Shown: positions 16,768 through 26,131, counted from the first letter of the stretch. The stretch: 64,000 bases of DNA from Streptomyces griseofuscus (GCF_014673495.1 NZ_CP051006.1:4836001-4900000), one strand, 5' to 3'. Notes: a model not told the origin generated them from the sequence alone. Translations and numbers: made by a program.

Positions 16768-19356
16768 ATGACGACTCCCGCGCCCCCAGGACCCGGCCGT
16801 CCCACCGAGAACTCCATGCGTCGCGCCCTCAAACGCGCCCGTGACGGCGTCGCCCTCGACGCCTCCGAGGCCGCGGTGCTGCTCCAGGCCCGGGGCGAGG
16901 ACCTGACCGACCTCGCCGCCTCCGCCGCCCGGGTGCGCGACGCGGGCCTCGACCAGGCGGGCCGTCCCGGCGTCATCACCTACTCGAAGAGCGTCTTCAT
17001 CCCGCTGACCCGGCTGTGCCGGGACAAGTGCCATTACTGCACCTTCGTCACCGTCCCCGGCAAGCTCCGCCGCGCCGGCCACGGCATGTTCATGTCCCCG
17101 GACGAGGTCCTCGACATCGCCCGCAAGGGCGCCGCGCTCGGCTGCAAGGAAGCCCTGATCACCCTCGGCGACAAGCCCGAGGACCGCTGGCCCGAGGCCC
17201 GCGAGTGGCTCGACGCGCACGGCTACGACGACACCATCGCCTATGTCCGCGCCATCTCCGTCCGCATCCTGGAGGAGACCGGCCTGCTGCCCCACCTCAA
17301 CCCGGGCGTCATGAGCTGGACCGACTTCCAGCGCCTGAAGCCGGTCGCGCCGAGCATGGGCATGATGCTGGAGACCACGGCCACCCGCCTGTGGTCCGAG
17401 CCCGGCGGCCCGCACCACGGCTCCCCGGACAAGGAACCGGCCGTACGGCTGCGGGTCCTGGAGGACGCGGGCCGCTCCTCCGTCCCCTTCACCTCGGGCC
17501 TGCTGATCGGCATCGGCGAGACGTACGAGGAGCGCGCCGAGTCCCTCTTCGCGCTGCGCAAGGTCTCCCGCGCCTACCACGGCGTCCAGGAACTGATCAT
17601 CCAGAACTTCCGCGCCAAGCCGGACACCGCGATGCGCGGCATGCCGGACGCCGAACTGGACGAACTGGTCGCCACCATCGCCGTCGCCCGGCACATCATG
17701 GGCCCCGCCGCCTGCCTCCAGGCCCCGCCGAACCTGGTCGAGGGCGAGTACGAGCGGCTGATCGGCGCCGGCATCGACGACTGGGGCGGGGTGTCGCCCC
17801 TGACCATCGACCATGTCAACCCCGAACGCCCCTGGCCGCAGATCGAGGAACTGGCGGAGCGGTCCCGCGCGGCCGGCTTCGAGCTGCGCGAACGCCTCTG
17901 CGTCTACCCGGAGTTCGTCCGGCGCGGCGAGCCCTGGCTGGACCCCCGGCTGCGCCCGCACGTCGCCGCCCTCGCCGACCCGGAGACCGGCCTGGCCCGC
18001 CCCGGCGTGCTCCCCACCGGCCTGCCCTGGCAGGAGCCCGAGGACAGCTTCACCCCCACCGGCCGCACCGATCTGCACCGCACCATCGACACTGAGGGCC
18101 GTACGAGCGACCGCCGTGACGACTACGACGAGGTGTACGGCGACTGGGACGCCCTGCGCGAGGCGGCCGCCCCCGGGATGGCGCCGCAGCGCATCGACAC
18201 CGACGTCCGCGAGGCCCTGCGCACCGCGGGCGACGACCCCACCCGGCTGACCGACGCCGAGGCCCTCGCCCTCTTCCACGCGGACGGCCCGGCGCTGGAC
18301 GCGCTGTGCCGGATCGCCGACGATGTGCGCAGGTCGGTGGTGGGCGACGACGTGACGTACATCGTCACCCGCAACATCAACTTCACCAATGTCTGCTACA
18401 CCGGCTGCCGCTTCTGCGCCTTCGCCCAGCGCCGTACCGACGCCGACGCGTACACCCTCTCCCTGAGCCAGGTCGCCGACCGCGCCCAGCAGGCGTGGGA
18501 CGTCGGCGCGGTCGAGGTGTGCATGCAGGGCGGCATCCACCCCGACCTGCCCGGCACCGCCTACTTCGACATCGCGAAGGCGGTCAAGGAGCGCGTCCCC
18601 GGCATGCATGTGCACGCCTTCTCCCCGATGGAGGTCGTGAACGGCGCCACCCGCACCGGCATGTCCATCCGGGAGTGGCTGACGGCCGCGAAGGAAGCGG
18701 GCCTCGACACCATCCCCGGCACGGCGGCGGAGATCCTGGACGACGAGGTCCGCTGGATCCTCACCAAGGGCAAGCTGCCCACGGCCACCTGGATCGAGGT
18801 CGTGAAGACCGCCCACGAGCTGGGCATCCGCTCCTCCTCCACGATGATGTACGGCCATGTCGACCAGCCCCGCCACTGGCTCGGCCATCTGCGCACCCTG
18901 GCCGGGATCCAGCGGGAGACCGGCGGCTTCACCGAGTTCGTCACGCTCCCCTTCATCCACACCAACGCGCCGGTCTACCTCGCCGGCATCGCCCGCCCCG
19001 GCCCGACCACCCGCGACAACCGCGCGGTGACGGCCATGGCCCGCCTCCTGCTGCACCCCTGGATCCCCAATATCCAGACAAGCTGGGTCAAACTCGGCAC
19101 CGAGGGTGCGGCGGAAATGCTCCGCTCCGGCGCGAACGACCTGGGCGGCACCCTGATGGAGGAGACGATCTCCCGGATGGCGGGCTCGTCGTACGGCTCG
19201 TACAAGTCCGTCCGCGACCTGGTGGCCGTCGCGGAGGCGGCCGGCCGTCCGGCGAAACCGCGCACGACGCTCTACGGCGCGGTGCCGGACGAGCGGCGGC
19301 GGGCGGCGGCGGCCTCCGACGGCCACCTCCCCGAGCTGCTGCCCGTGCTCGACTGA
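16768..19356 (+). CDS. fbiC: FO synthase, fused CofG/CofH radical SAM enzyme
   Basis: 862 residues, the fused actinobacterial form. Two radical-SAM cores: CRDKCHYC at Cys84/88/91 (CofG half, forming the deazaflavin ring) and CYTGCRFC at Cys543/547/550 (CofH half, joining tyrosine-derived hydroxybenzyl to the pyrimidine). It produces FO, the chromophore of cofactor F420, from 5-amino-6-ribitylaminouracil and tyrosine. Start is the ATG at 16768; a longer frame upstream overlaps the divergent promoter. Two LLM oxidoreductases and a Ddn-like protein lie within 9 kb, likely F420 users. Confidence 0.96.
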   Translation: MTTPAPPGPGRPTENSMRRALKRARDGVALDASEAAVLLQARGEDLTDLAASAARVRDAGLDQAGRPGVITYSKSVFIPLTRLCRDKCHYCTFVTVPGKLRRAGHGMFMSPDEVLDIARKGAALGCKEALITLGDKPEDRWPEAREWLDAHGYDDTIAYVRAISVRILEETGLLPHLNPGVMSWTDFQRLKPVAPSMGMMLETTATRLWSEPGGPHHGSPDKEPAVRLRVLEDAGRSSVPFTSGLLIGIGETYEERAESLFALRKVSRAYHGVQELIIQNFRAKPDTAMRGMPDAELDELVATIAVARHIMGPAACLQAPPNLVEGEYERLIGAGIDDWGGVSPLTIDHVNPERPWPQIEELAERSRAAGFELRERLCVYPEFVRRGEPWLDPRLRPHVAALADPETGLARPGVLPTGLPWQEPEDSFTPTGRTDLHRTIDTEGRTSDRRDDYDEVYGDWDALREAAAPGMAPQRIDTDVREALRTAGDDPTRLTDAEALALFHADGPALDALCRIADDVRRSVVGDDVTYIVTRNINFTNVCYTGCRFCAFAQRRTDADAYTLSLSQVADRAQQAWDVGAVEVCMQGGIHPDLPGTAYFDIAKAVKERVPGMHVHAFSPMEVVNGATRTGMSIREWLTAAKEAGLDTIPGTAAEILDDEVRWILTKGKLPTATWIEVVKTAHELGIRSSSTMMYGHVDQPRHWLGHLRTLAGIQRETGGFTEFVTLPFIHTNAPVYLAGIARPGPTTRDNRAVTAMARLLLHPWIPNIQTSWVKLGTEGAAEMLRSGANDLGGTLMEETISRMAGSSYGSYKSVRDLVAVAEAAGRPAKPRTTLYGAVPDERRRAAAASDGHLPELLPVLD

Positions 19357-19360
19357 GCCG

Positions 19361-19426
19361 CCGGTACGCGGTGCGGGGGCGACGGGTACGCGGTGCGGGG
19401 GCGACCGGTACGTGGTGCGGGGGCGA
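19361..19426. repeat. Three 22-bp tandem repeats
   Basis: Three head-to-tail units, 19361-19382, 19383-19404 and 19405-19426. Each holds GGTACGYGGTGCGGGGGCGA with one or two differences. They begin 4 bp after the FO synthase stop and end 63 bp before the next gene, so they occupy the leader or promoter of that gene. Confidence 0.85.
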
Positions 19427-19489
19427 CTGAGTACGATGATCCGACCCCCGGACCGTGTGGGGGACCCATAGCGGAGGAGATGCGTACCC

Positions 19490-20056
19490 GTGGCTGCCCG
19501 ACTGCCCTCCTGGGCCTGGGTCTCCGGTCTGACGGTGGGGGCGACCGTGGCCGTCGTCGCCCTCGCCGTGCAGGCGGAGCACGGGCCGCATCCCACGGCC
19601 GCGAGCGTGAAGCCGAGCACCTCGGTGTCGGCGGGCACCCATGGCTCGGCGAAGCCGAAGCCGCCGGCGGGGCCGCCCGCGCTCCCGGCGGACTCGGGGG
19701 ACGGCCGCCGGATCGTGTACGCGCTCGCGGCGAAGCGGCTGTGGCTGGTCGACGCGACCGGCAAGGAGATCAGGTCATTCGAGGTGTGGCCGGGGACGGT
19801 ACCACCCGCCCCCGGCCGCTACTCGATCACGCTGCGCACCCAGTCCCTCAAGGGCTCGGACGGCGTGGAGATCGAGCACGTCATGTACTTCACGAAGGTG
19901 GACGGCGTGAACGTGGCCTTCTCCAACGCTCTGGACGGCGCCTCGCCGCCCCCCGCGGAGGGCAAGAAACTGGGCGGCATCCGCATGCGCAAGCAGGACG
20001 GCGCCGCCCTGTGGGCCTTCGGTGCTCAGGGCACGAACGTGACGGTGGTCAAGTAG
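19490..20056 (+). CDS. Secreted/anchored protein with YkuD-like fold lacking catalytic Cys
   Basis: 188 residues. N-terminal hydrophobic segment (about 7-28) acts as signal anchor, followed by a Pro/Ser/Lys-rich linker. The C-terminal half reads like an L,D-transpeptidase: RIVYALAAKRLWLVDATGKEI, the GTVPPAPGRYSI turn, and a GGIRMRKQDGAALW helix where active enzymes have HGC(V/I)R(M/L). Both the histidine and the catalytic cysteine are absent, so cross-linking activity is unlikely; it may bind peptidoglycan or be structural. GTG start at 19490 with GGAGGA about 10 bp upstream. Fold assignment is by eye. Confidence 0.7.
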   Translation: MAARLPSWAWVSGLTVGATVAVVALAVQAEHGPHPTAASVKPSTSVSAGTHGSAKPKPPAGPPALPADSGDGRRIVYALAAKRLWLVDATGKEIRSFEVWPGTVPPAPGRYSITLRTQSLKGSDGVEIEHVMYFTKVDGVNVAFSNALDGASPPPAEGKKLGGIRMRKQDGAALWAFGAQGTNVTVVK

Positions 20057-20066
20057 GAGCCGGTGG

Positions 20067-20606
20067 TCAGCTGGTAGGGGGTTCCTCGACGGCTGCCCTG
20101 CCGCCGCCCGGCAGGTGATTGACGATCAACGCCACCCCGCTGAGCAGGAAGACGCGGGTGGCGGAGTCCTCGCCGTTCCACGCCTTCGCCTGCCACATCG
20201 CGAACCACTCACCGCCGATCGCGATGAACCCGGCGCCGAAAAGCAGCAGGAGCATCAGCAGTCCATAGGTGGAAACGCGCCGCGCGAACGCCTCGTCCCG
20301 GCGCGCCGCCCACAGGTACGTGCCCCAGATCAGGACCAGCGCGGCCACCGTCTCCCACGCGATGATCAGAACATAGGCGGTGTCCTGGAGCGCGGTGCTG
20401 GTGATCGCCCGCCACATCAGATCGTGGTCCTTGAAGGTGCTGTCCATCGCCAGCACATGCCGTACGAACTGCTGGTTCGTGCCGAAGTCCGTGATGTTGC
20501 CGAACGCGACGAGGGCGATGTACAGCGCGAGTATCCCGGTGAGTACACCGGCGGCCAGTGCCTGACCGGAGTGTCTGGAGTGCCGTGTGGGGTCGGTGGT
20601 GGTCAT
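20067..20606 (-). CDS. DUF2165-like small integral membrane protein
   Basis: 179 residues with four hydrophobic segments near 16-38, 72-96, 110-132 and 146-165. The motif NITDFGTNQQFVRHVLAMDSTF and the later GGEWFAMWQ are typical of DUF2165 membrane proteins, whose function is unknown. ATG at 20606. It is divergent from the NTPase-TPR gene with about 90 bp between starts. Confidence 0.8.
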   Translation of the reverse strand: MTTTDPTRHSRHSGQALAAGVLTGILALYIALVAFGNITDFGTNQQFVRHVLAMDSTFKDHDLMWRAITSTALQDTAYVLIIAWETVAALVLIWGTYLWAARRDEAFARRVSTYGLLMLLLLFGAGFIAIGGEWFAMWQAKAWNGEDSATRVFLLSGVALIVNHLPGGGRAAVEEPPTS

Positions 20607-20696
20607 GGCTGGATTCTCCCCTGTGGACGACCGGTTGGCGCGTGGCCATTGCGCCATCATGGAAAGGGGGCCTCCGGGGGAAGGGCAGGTGTTCGG

Positions 20697-23600
20697 ATGG
20701 TGCGGGCACGACCGTCGATGCAGGAGCTGATCGGACGGCGCAGACGAGCGGGCTTCATCGGCCGTGGCGGGGAACGGGCCGCGTTCCGCGAGAACTTGGA
20801 CCTGCCGCCCGAGGACGAGCGTCATCGCTTCCTCTTCCACATCCACGGCCAGGCCGGCGTCGGCAAGACCTTCTTGGTGCGGGAGTTGGAGCAGACGGCG
20901 CGTGAACGCGGCGCGCTGACCGCGTACGTGGACGAGGGCGTGGGCAGCGTCCCCGAGGCGCTGTCCGCCCTGAGCCGCGAATTCGCCCGCCAGGAGGTGG
21001 AGTTCAAGAAACTCGACCGCGCGCTGACGTCGTACCGGGAACGCCGCCACGAGGCGGAGGCGGTGGCCGCCGGCCTGGACTCCACGCCCCCCGACGGCCC
21101 CTCCCCGGGGACGGCCACGGCGGTGCGGGCCGGACTGGCGGGCCTGGGCCTGATACCCGGCGCGGGACCGTTCGTGGGGGCGGTCGACCCCGCCCAAGTG
21201 GCCCAGGCGGCGGATCGGTTGAAGCGGGGCCTCAGCGCGAAGTTCGGCAGCCAGGACGACGTTCAACTGGTGTTGTCGCCTGAACGCGCCTTGACGCCGA
21301 AACTGTTGGACGAACTGGAGTCGGCCGCGTCCACGGTCCCCTGGATCGTCCTCTTCTTCGACACGTACGAGCGCACGGGCCCGTTCCTCGACCACTGGCT
21401 GCACGACCTGATGACCACCGACCGGTACGGTGCCCTGCCGGCCGATGTCATCGTGGTCACGGCGGGCCAGCAGCCGTTCGACCGCGCCCGCTGGGGCGGC
21501 TTCGCGGACTTCATGACGGAGATCCCGCTGGGCCCCTTCACCGAGGCGGAGACACGGGGCCTGCTGGCGGACCGCGGCGTGGTGGCCGAGCCGGTGGTGA
21601 CGGAGGTGCTGCGGTTGACCGGCGGACTCCCGCTGCTGGTCTCGACGTTGGCGGAGCAACGTCCGGCGGATCTGGAAGACGTCGGGGACCCGAGCGCCAC
21701 GGCGGTGGAACGGTTCCTGAAGTGGGAGCAGGACCCGGCCCGCAGGGCGGTGGCACTGGCGTGCGCGCTGCCGAGAAGCCTGGACCTGGACGTATTCCGC
21801 GCGGTCGTGGACGCCCCGGAGTCCGACGCCCTCTTCGGCTGGCTGAGCGGCCTGCCCTTCGTGGACGATCGCCGCGACCGGCTGCGGTACCACGACCTGG
21901 TGCGGGAGACGATGCTGCGACTGCTGCGCCGACGGTCTCCGCAGCAGTGGCGGGAGCGCCATGAAGTGCTGGCGGCGGCCTACGGCGGGTGGTGCGAGGA
22001 GGCGGCAGAGGGAGTTCGCCCGGATGCGCTGTGGGAGGAGAAGCGGTGGCGCGCGCTGCGGCTGGAACAGACGTATCACCTGCTGTGTGCCCGGCGGGGC
22101 ACGGAGCTGGCGATGGCGCTGGCGCGCGTGGTCCAGGCCTGCACCTGGGAGCAGGCGGAGGGCCGTCGCTGGGCCCGCATGCTGGAGGAGGCGGGGACGG
22201 CGGCGGACGACACCGCCGTGCGGGACTGGGGACGGCGGCTGCGGGAGGCGCTCGCGGATGATCAGCAGGGGCTGGGCACCGTCGCCGACCTGCTGTCCTC
22301 CCGGCCCGGACCGGACCTCACCGTGCGCGCGCTGGCGTACGGGCTGCTCGGAAAGCACTTGGTCAGACGCGGCGAGGACGCACCGGGCCTGGCCGCGTTC
22401 GACCAGGGCCTCGGGCTCGGTGAACGGGCCGGCCTGCCCCAGCTCGAACTGGCCCGGCTGCACTACGGGCGCGCCATCGCCCACCAGACACTGGAGAACT
22501 TCACGGCCGCGATGACCGACCTGGACCGGGCGGACGCCTTGTGGCCCGACACCGTGGAGATCCTCTGGGAGCGCGGGGAGACCCAGCGGCTCGCCGGGCG
22601 CCCGGAGGAGGCCGTCACGGAGTTCGAGCGTGCCCTCGCCTTGGATCCGGCGCACGCGGACTCCCTCGCCTGCCGGGCGGTCTGCCGGCACGCCCTCGGG
22701 CAACTGGACGAGGCGCTCGCCGACTTCGACCGCGCGCTGGACATCGCGGAGAACGACCTGTGGACCCTTGTGCGCAGGTCGCATCTGTGTCGCGACACGG
22801 GGGAGTGGGAGGAGGCCTTCGCGGACCTGGACCGTGCCTTCGCCCTCGCGCCGGACGTGGCCTGGATCGCGAGTGAGCGAGGGGACGCCTATCGGCTGGC
22901 GCACCGCTACGAGGAGGCGGTCGCCGAGCTGGGCCGTGCCGTCGAGCTGAAGCCGGACTATGCCTCGGCCCTGGCGAGCCGGGGTGCCGTCCACTTCGAG
23001 CTGCGCCGGGCCGAGGAGGCGTTCGCCGATCTGGACCGGGCCATCGCCCTGGTTCCCGATTACGGCTGGGCCCTGGGCCGGCGCGCTCGCGCCGCCCTGG
23101 TGGTCGGCCGCACGGAGCGAGCCCTGGCCGACCTGGACCGGTGCGTCGCCCTGGACGCGGCGGCGAACTGGGCTCGTGGACGGGCCGTGGACCTGCTGAT
23201 GCGCTGCGGTCGCTGGACGGAGGCCCTGGACCGCCTGGCGGAGGCGGACCGCCTGGCCGTTCCCGACCTGGAGGAGGAGCGCGCGGAAGCCCACCGCCAC
23301 GCGCGCCAGTGGGCGGCGGCCATGAGGGAGGCCGAGCGGCTGGTACTTCGGGAGCCGCTCGACGGCACCATATGCCTCGCGCTGGCCGTCGGCGGATGCG
23401 AGGGCCAGGAAGCGGCACGGCCACTGTGGCGGGCGGCCGAGCAGCTGCTGCCGCGGGCCGACCTGGACAGTTCGGCCCGCGCCTACACCCGCTGCTTCCT
23501 GGCCTGTGCCCTCGGCGACTGGCCCACGGCCGACGCGGTGCTGACGCACATCCTGGCCGAGAAGCACGACTGGGACGACCTGGCACTGCTGGCCGCCCTC

Positions 23601-23708
23601 CTCACCGAACTCCTCACCACCCCCGGAACCGACCGCCTCCGCCTGGCCCCCCGCCTGGCGGCCGTGGAGTCGGCCCGGGACGCGATCCAGGCGCGTTACG
23701 CGGAGTGA
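20697..23708 (+). CDS. STAND-like NTPase with C-terminal TPR repeats
   Basis: 1003 residues. Residues 10-35 carry IGRRRRAGFIGRGGE, the usual lead-in to a STAND/AAA module; P-loop GQAGVGKT at 51-58; Walker B-like WIVLFFDTYER near 220; a winged-helix-like region to about 420. From about 570 to 890 there are at least eight TPR units with the AxxDLDRAxAL pattern. Such proteins sense a ligand through the repeats and switch on an effector by NTP hydrolysis, but no effector domain or neighbour is visible. ATG at 20697 is used; longer in-frame extension would overlap the divergent membrane gene. Confidence 0.8.
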   Translation: MVRARPSMQELIGRRRRAGFIGRGGERAAFRENLDLPPEDERHRFLFHIHGQAGVGKTFLVRELEQTARERGALTAYVDEGVGSVPEALSALSREFARQEVEFKKLDRALTSYRERRHEAEAVAAGLDSTPPDGPSPGTATAVRAGLAGLGLIPGAGPFVGAVDPAQVAQAADRLKRGLSAKFGSQDDVQLVLSPERALTPKLLDELESAASTVPWIVLFFDTYERTGPFLDHWLHDLMTTDRYGALPADVIVVTAGQQPFDRARWGGFADFMTEIPLGPFTEAETRGLLADRGVVAEPVVTEVLRLTGGLPLLVSTLAEQRPADLEDVGDPSATAVERFLKWEQDPARRAVALACALPRSLDLDVFRAVVDAPESDALFGWLSGLPFVDDRRDRLRYHDLVRETMLRLLRRRSPQQWRERHEVLAAAYGGWCEEAAEGVRPDALWEEKRWRALRLEQTYHLLCARRGTELAMALARVVQACTWEQAEGRRWARMLEEAGTAADDTAVRDWGRRLREALADDQQGLGTVADLLSSRPGPDLTVRALAYGLLGKHLVRRGEDAPGLAAFDQGLGLGERAGLPQLELARLHYGRAIAHQTLENFTAAMTDLDRADALWPDTVEILWERGETQRLAGRPEEAVTEFERALALDPAHADSLACRAVCRHALGQLDEALADFDRALDIAENDLWTLVRRSHLCRDTGEWEEAFADLDRAFALAPDVAWIASERGDAYRLAHRYEEAVAELGRAVELKPDYASALASRGAVHFELRRAEEAFADLDRAIALVPDYGWALGRRARAALVVGRTERALADLDRCVALDAAANWARGRAVDLLMRCGRWTEALDRLAEADRLAVPDLEEERAEAHRHARQWAAAMREAERLVLREPLDGTICLALAVGGCEGQEAARPLWRAAEQLLPRADLDSSARAYTRCFLACALGDWPTADAVLTHILAEKHDWDDLALLAALLTELLTTPGTDRLRLAPRLAAVESARDAIQARYAE

Positions 23709-23872
23709 GCCGCGAACTCCACGAACTCCGTCCAGCCGGCCTCGTCGACGGTGAGCCGGGCGCGGTCCTTGTCCCTGGAGTCGCGGATGTGGACGGTGGC
23801 GGGGGCGAGGGCCACCTCGACGCAGTCGGGCCCCTGGTCGTTGCTGTCGCTGCCTTCTCGATGAACGCGCAT
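23696..23872 (-). CDS. DUF397-like small protein, possibly 5'-decayed
   Basis: 58 residues from the ATG at 23872. Core DCVEVALAPATVHIRDSRDKD and the terminal GWTEFVEFAA match DUF397, small proteins that partner with HTH/DUF5753 regulators. The usual N-terminal WRKSSYSG is missing, replaced by MRVHREGSDSND; upstream in the same frame there is RSPGG but then a stop. No HTH partner is adjacent. The 3' end overlaps the TPR gene by 13 bp tail to tail. It may be a decayed orphan. Confidence 0.6.
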   Translation of the reverse strand: MRVHREGSDSNDQGPDCVEVALAPATVHIRDSRDKDRARLTVDEAGWTEFVEFAAHSA

Positions 23873-24138
23873 CAACAGACGGAAGGACCCGCCCGGCGAT
23901 CTCCAGGCGGCGTTCCGGCTGCCGCCGCAGGGTCACCTCTTCTTGTACGAAGGTGATCGACGGCTTCGGCGCCCGCTCGAAGGTGGCGTTAGGGCGGGGA
24001 CGGAATCGGCGACGCGTGCCGCGTCACCGCCGTACTGCCTCTTACACCGTGCCGTGTTCGTCGCCGTCGAACGTCACCCTCACCGGGCTGCTTGCCTGCG
24101 GGAGTTGGAAGCCGACGTGGGCGCCCGCGGCTGCGGAC

Positions 24139-25164
24139 TCAACCACCCACCCCCACCCCCGTCACCACCGGCCTCACCCTCCCCACCAGCAGCTCCAGGA
24201 ACACATCCGGACGCCGGAAGGCGGCGAAGTGGGAGGCGTCGGGAATGAGGGCGAAGTCCTTGAGGGGAGCCGTCAGGTGGTCGTGGAAGCGGCGGGCCGG
24301 TTCCGGTGGGGTGAGGACGTCGGAGGCGCCCTGGAAGAGGAAGACGGGGAGGTGGAAGGTGGTGCCCTCCGCGTATTCGTCCAAGGACATGGCCTGTGGG
24401 CCCAGTTGTTCGGAGAAGGTCATGCCCTTCAGGTAGGCGCGCAGGTCGCGCAGGGTGTGGAGGGGGGAGAACCAGAGGGAGCGGATGACGACCGTCTTCA
24501 TGGTGTCGTAGGTCAGGGGGTCGGTCGTGGTGACCGTCTTGGCGTAGCAGGACCACTCCTCGGCGGACCAGGACGTGGGGTCCGGGCCCATCGCGGTCAG
24601 CCGGGACAGCTGCCGCCGCTTACCGGCGCCGCGCAGACGGGCGAGCAGATCGTCGTAGGCGGAGCTGTCCGTGCCGCCCGCGATGATGTTCTGGTCCGTG
24701 CCGACGTACGCCGAGTAGCGCTCGGGGTGGTCGCGGGCCAGGCGCAGGCCGGTGACGGTGCCGAAGCTGTTGGCGAGCAGGACGACCTTCGGCATGCCGA
24801 GGCGGGCGCGGATGTGGTCGGTGACCTCCAGCGCGTCGGCGTAGAGGCGGTCGAGGGTCAGCTCGCCCTGGCCGGCCGGGCCGTGCGCCGCGAAGGTCCG
24901 GCCCGCGCCGCGCATGTCCCAGCGGACGATCGTGAAGTGCCGCTCCCAGGCGCGGGTGCGCGGCGTGAAGATCGAGTTGGAGGCGCCGGGACCGCCGTGG
25001 AGCTCCAGGAGCACGGGGTTCGACCGGTCCTCGCCCCGGACGGAGATCCACTGGTCGACGCCGCCGATACGGACGTACGACGACTCGTCGACGCCGTTCG
25101 GGGTGGTGATCCGGAGGGACTTGGCGAGGGCGCGGCGTTTCAGGGCGCGATAGGTCAGCAGCAT
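24139..25164 (-). CDS. Alpha/beta hydrolase, proline iminopeptidase-like
   Basis: 341 residues. Oxyanion motif HGGPG at 56-60, WDMRGAGRT near 83, nucleophile Ser133 within ANSFG (first Gly of GxSxG replaced by Ala), acid Asp in GASDVLTPP and base His in DASHFAAF. HGGPG plus DQRG-like segment is typical of S33 prolyl aminopeptidases and related epoxide or ester hydrolases. Divergent from a TetR regulator with a 68-bp gap containing operator-like dyads, so it is probably the target of that regulator. Confidence 0.85.
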   Translation of the reverse strand: MLLTYRALKRRALAKSLRITTPNGVDESSYVRIGGVDQWISVRGEDRSNPVLLELHGGPGASNSIFTPRTRAWERHFTIVRWDMRGAGRTFAAHGPAGQGELTLDRLYADALEVTDHIRARLGMPKVVLLANSFGTVTGLRLARDHPERYSAYVGTDQNIIAGGTDSSAYDDLLARLRGAGKRRQLSRLTAMGPDPTSWSAEEWSCYAKTVTTTDPLTYDTMKTVVIRSLWFSPLHTLRDLRAYLKGMTFSEQLGPQAMSLDEYAEGTTFHLPVFLFQGASDVLTPPEPARRFHDHLTAPLKDFALIPDASHFAAFRRPDVFLELLVGRVRPVVTGVGVGG

Positions 25165-25175
25165 GGTGTTCCCCC

Positions 25176-25222
25176 TAAACTGTTTATGTCGTCAGCAGTA
25201 GGCTGTGGTTTACGGTATATAC
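25176..25222. promoter_or_regulatory. Operator dyads in the hydrolase/TetR divergent promoter
   Basis: TAAACTGTTTA at 25176-25186 is an 11-bp near-perfect palindrome, and GTATATAC at 25215-25222 is an 8-bp perfect palindrome; GTTTA and ACAGTT half-sites repeat around them. The AT-rich dyads stand out in 70%-GC DNA and fit TetR autoregulation. Confidence 0.5.
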
Positions 25223-25232
25223 AGTTGATGGG

Positions 25233-26036
25233 GTGCCGGTCAAGGGGCGGGTACCGCAGGGGAGTCGGGAGCGGATCGTGGTCGAACGGGACGGCGTACG
25301 GAGCAAGGGGCAGCAGGACGAGACGCGCGACCCCCGTGCCGTCCTCGCCCTTCTCTGGGGCGAGCAGGAGCAGCCCACCCGGGGGCCCAAGCCGAAGCTG
25401 ACCCCCCGGCGCATCGCCGCGGCCGCCGCCGAACTGGCCGACCGGGAAGGGCTCGACGCCGTCTCCATGAGCAAGGTCGCCGGCGGGTTCGGGGTGTCGG
25501 CGATGGCCCTGTACCGGTACGTCCCCGGCAAGACCGAGCTGGTCGAGCTGATGGTGGAGGAGGTGATGGGGGAGGGGCCCGAGATGCCGGAGAGCGGCGA
25601 GGACGGGCGCTGGCGCGAGGCCGTACGCGCGTGGACCCGGCAGTGCGCGGATGTGTACGCCGCCCACCCCTGGCTGCTCACCGCCACCGCCCTGCGCCGC
25701 CGTGCCCTCGGCCCCCGGCAGCTGCGCTGGCTGGACGCGGCGCTCGCCGCCCTCGAACCCACCGGCCTCGACGGCGCCCAGCGGCACCGCGTCTTCCTGC
25801 TGCTGATCGGGCTCGTGCGCAACGTCGCCCAGCAGCAGGCCGACCACGAGGAGGAGCAGTCGGCCGAATGGGACCGGCTCGCCGCCGACCTCCTCGCACG
25901 GCACGCCGAACGCTTCCCCGCACTCACCAAGGCCATCGCGGACGGCGCATTTCAACCGGACGGCATCGATCCGCTCGAATTCGGGCTGGATCGCATTCTG
26001 GATGGTGTCGAAGCGGTCATCGGCGGACGTGAATGA
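25233..26036 (+). CDS. TetR-family transcriptional regulator
   Basis: 267 residues. HTH around 55-100: LTPRRIAAAAAELADREGLDAVSMSKVAGGFGVSAMALYRYVPGKTELVELM. The C-terminal ligand domain resembles TetR_C of the tetracyclin-type group. GTG at 25233; the first about 50 residues before the HTH are Arg/Glu-rich and a later start is possible. Probable repressor of the divergent hydrolase. Ligand unknown. Confidence 0.88.
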   Translation: MPVKGRVPQGSRERIVVERDGVRSKGQQDETRDPRAVLALLWGEQEQPTRGPKPKLTPRRIAAAAAELADREGLDAVSMSKVAGGFGVSAMALYRYVPGKTELVELMVEEVMGEGPEMPESGEDGRWREAVRAWTRQCADVYAAHPWLLTATALRRRALGPRQLRWLDAALAALEPTGLDGAQRHRVFLLLIGLVRNVAQQQADHEEEQSAEWDRLAADLLARHAERFPALTKAIADGAFQPDGIDPLEFGLDRILDGVEAVIGGRE

Positions 26037-26131
26037 CCCGTGAGGGTCGCCCCGGCCCACCGAGGGCCGTCTTCGCGGTCGATTAGAGTGCGGACCGTCG
26101 TGCGGGCGGACGGTGCCTGAGGAGGGTCTGG

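Noticed and set aside
16636..19764. 1042-codon minus-strand frame
   Set aside because: Antisense to FO synthase, no domain; the correct frame has both CxxxCxxC sets.
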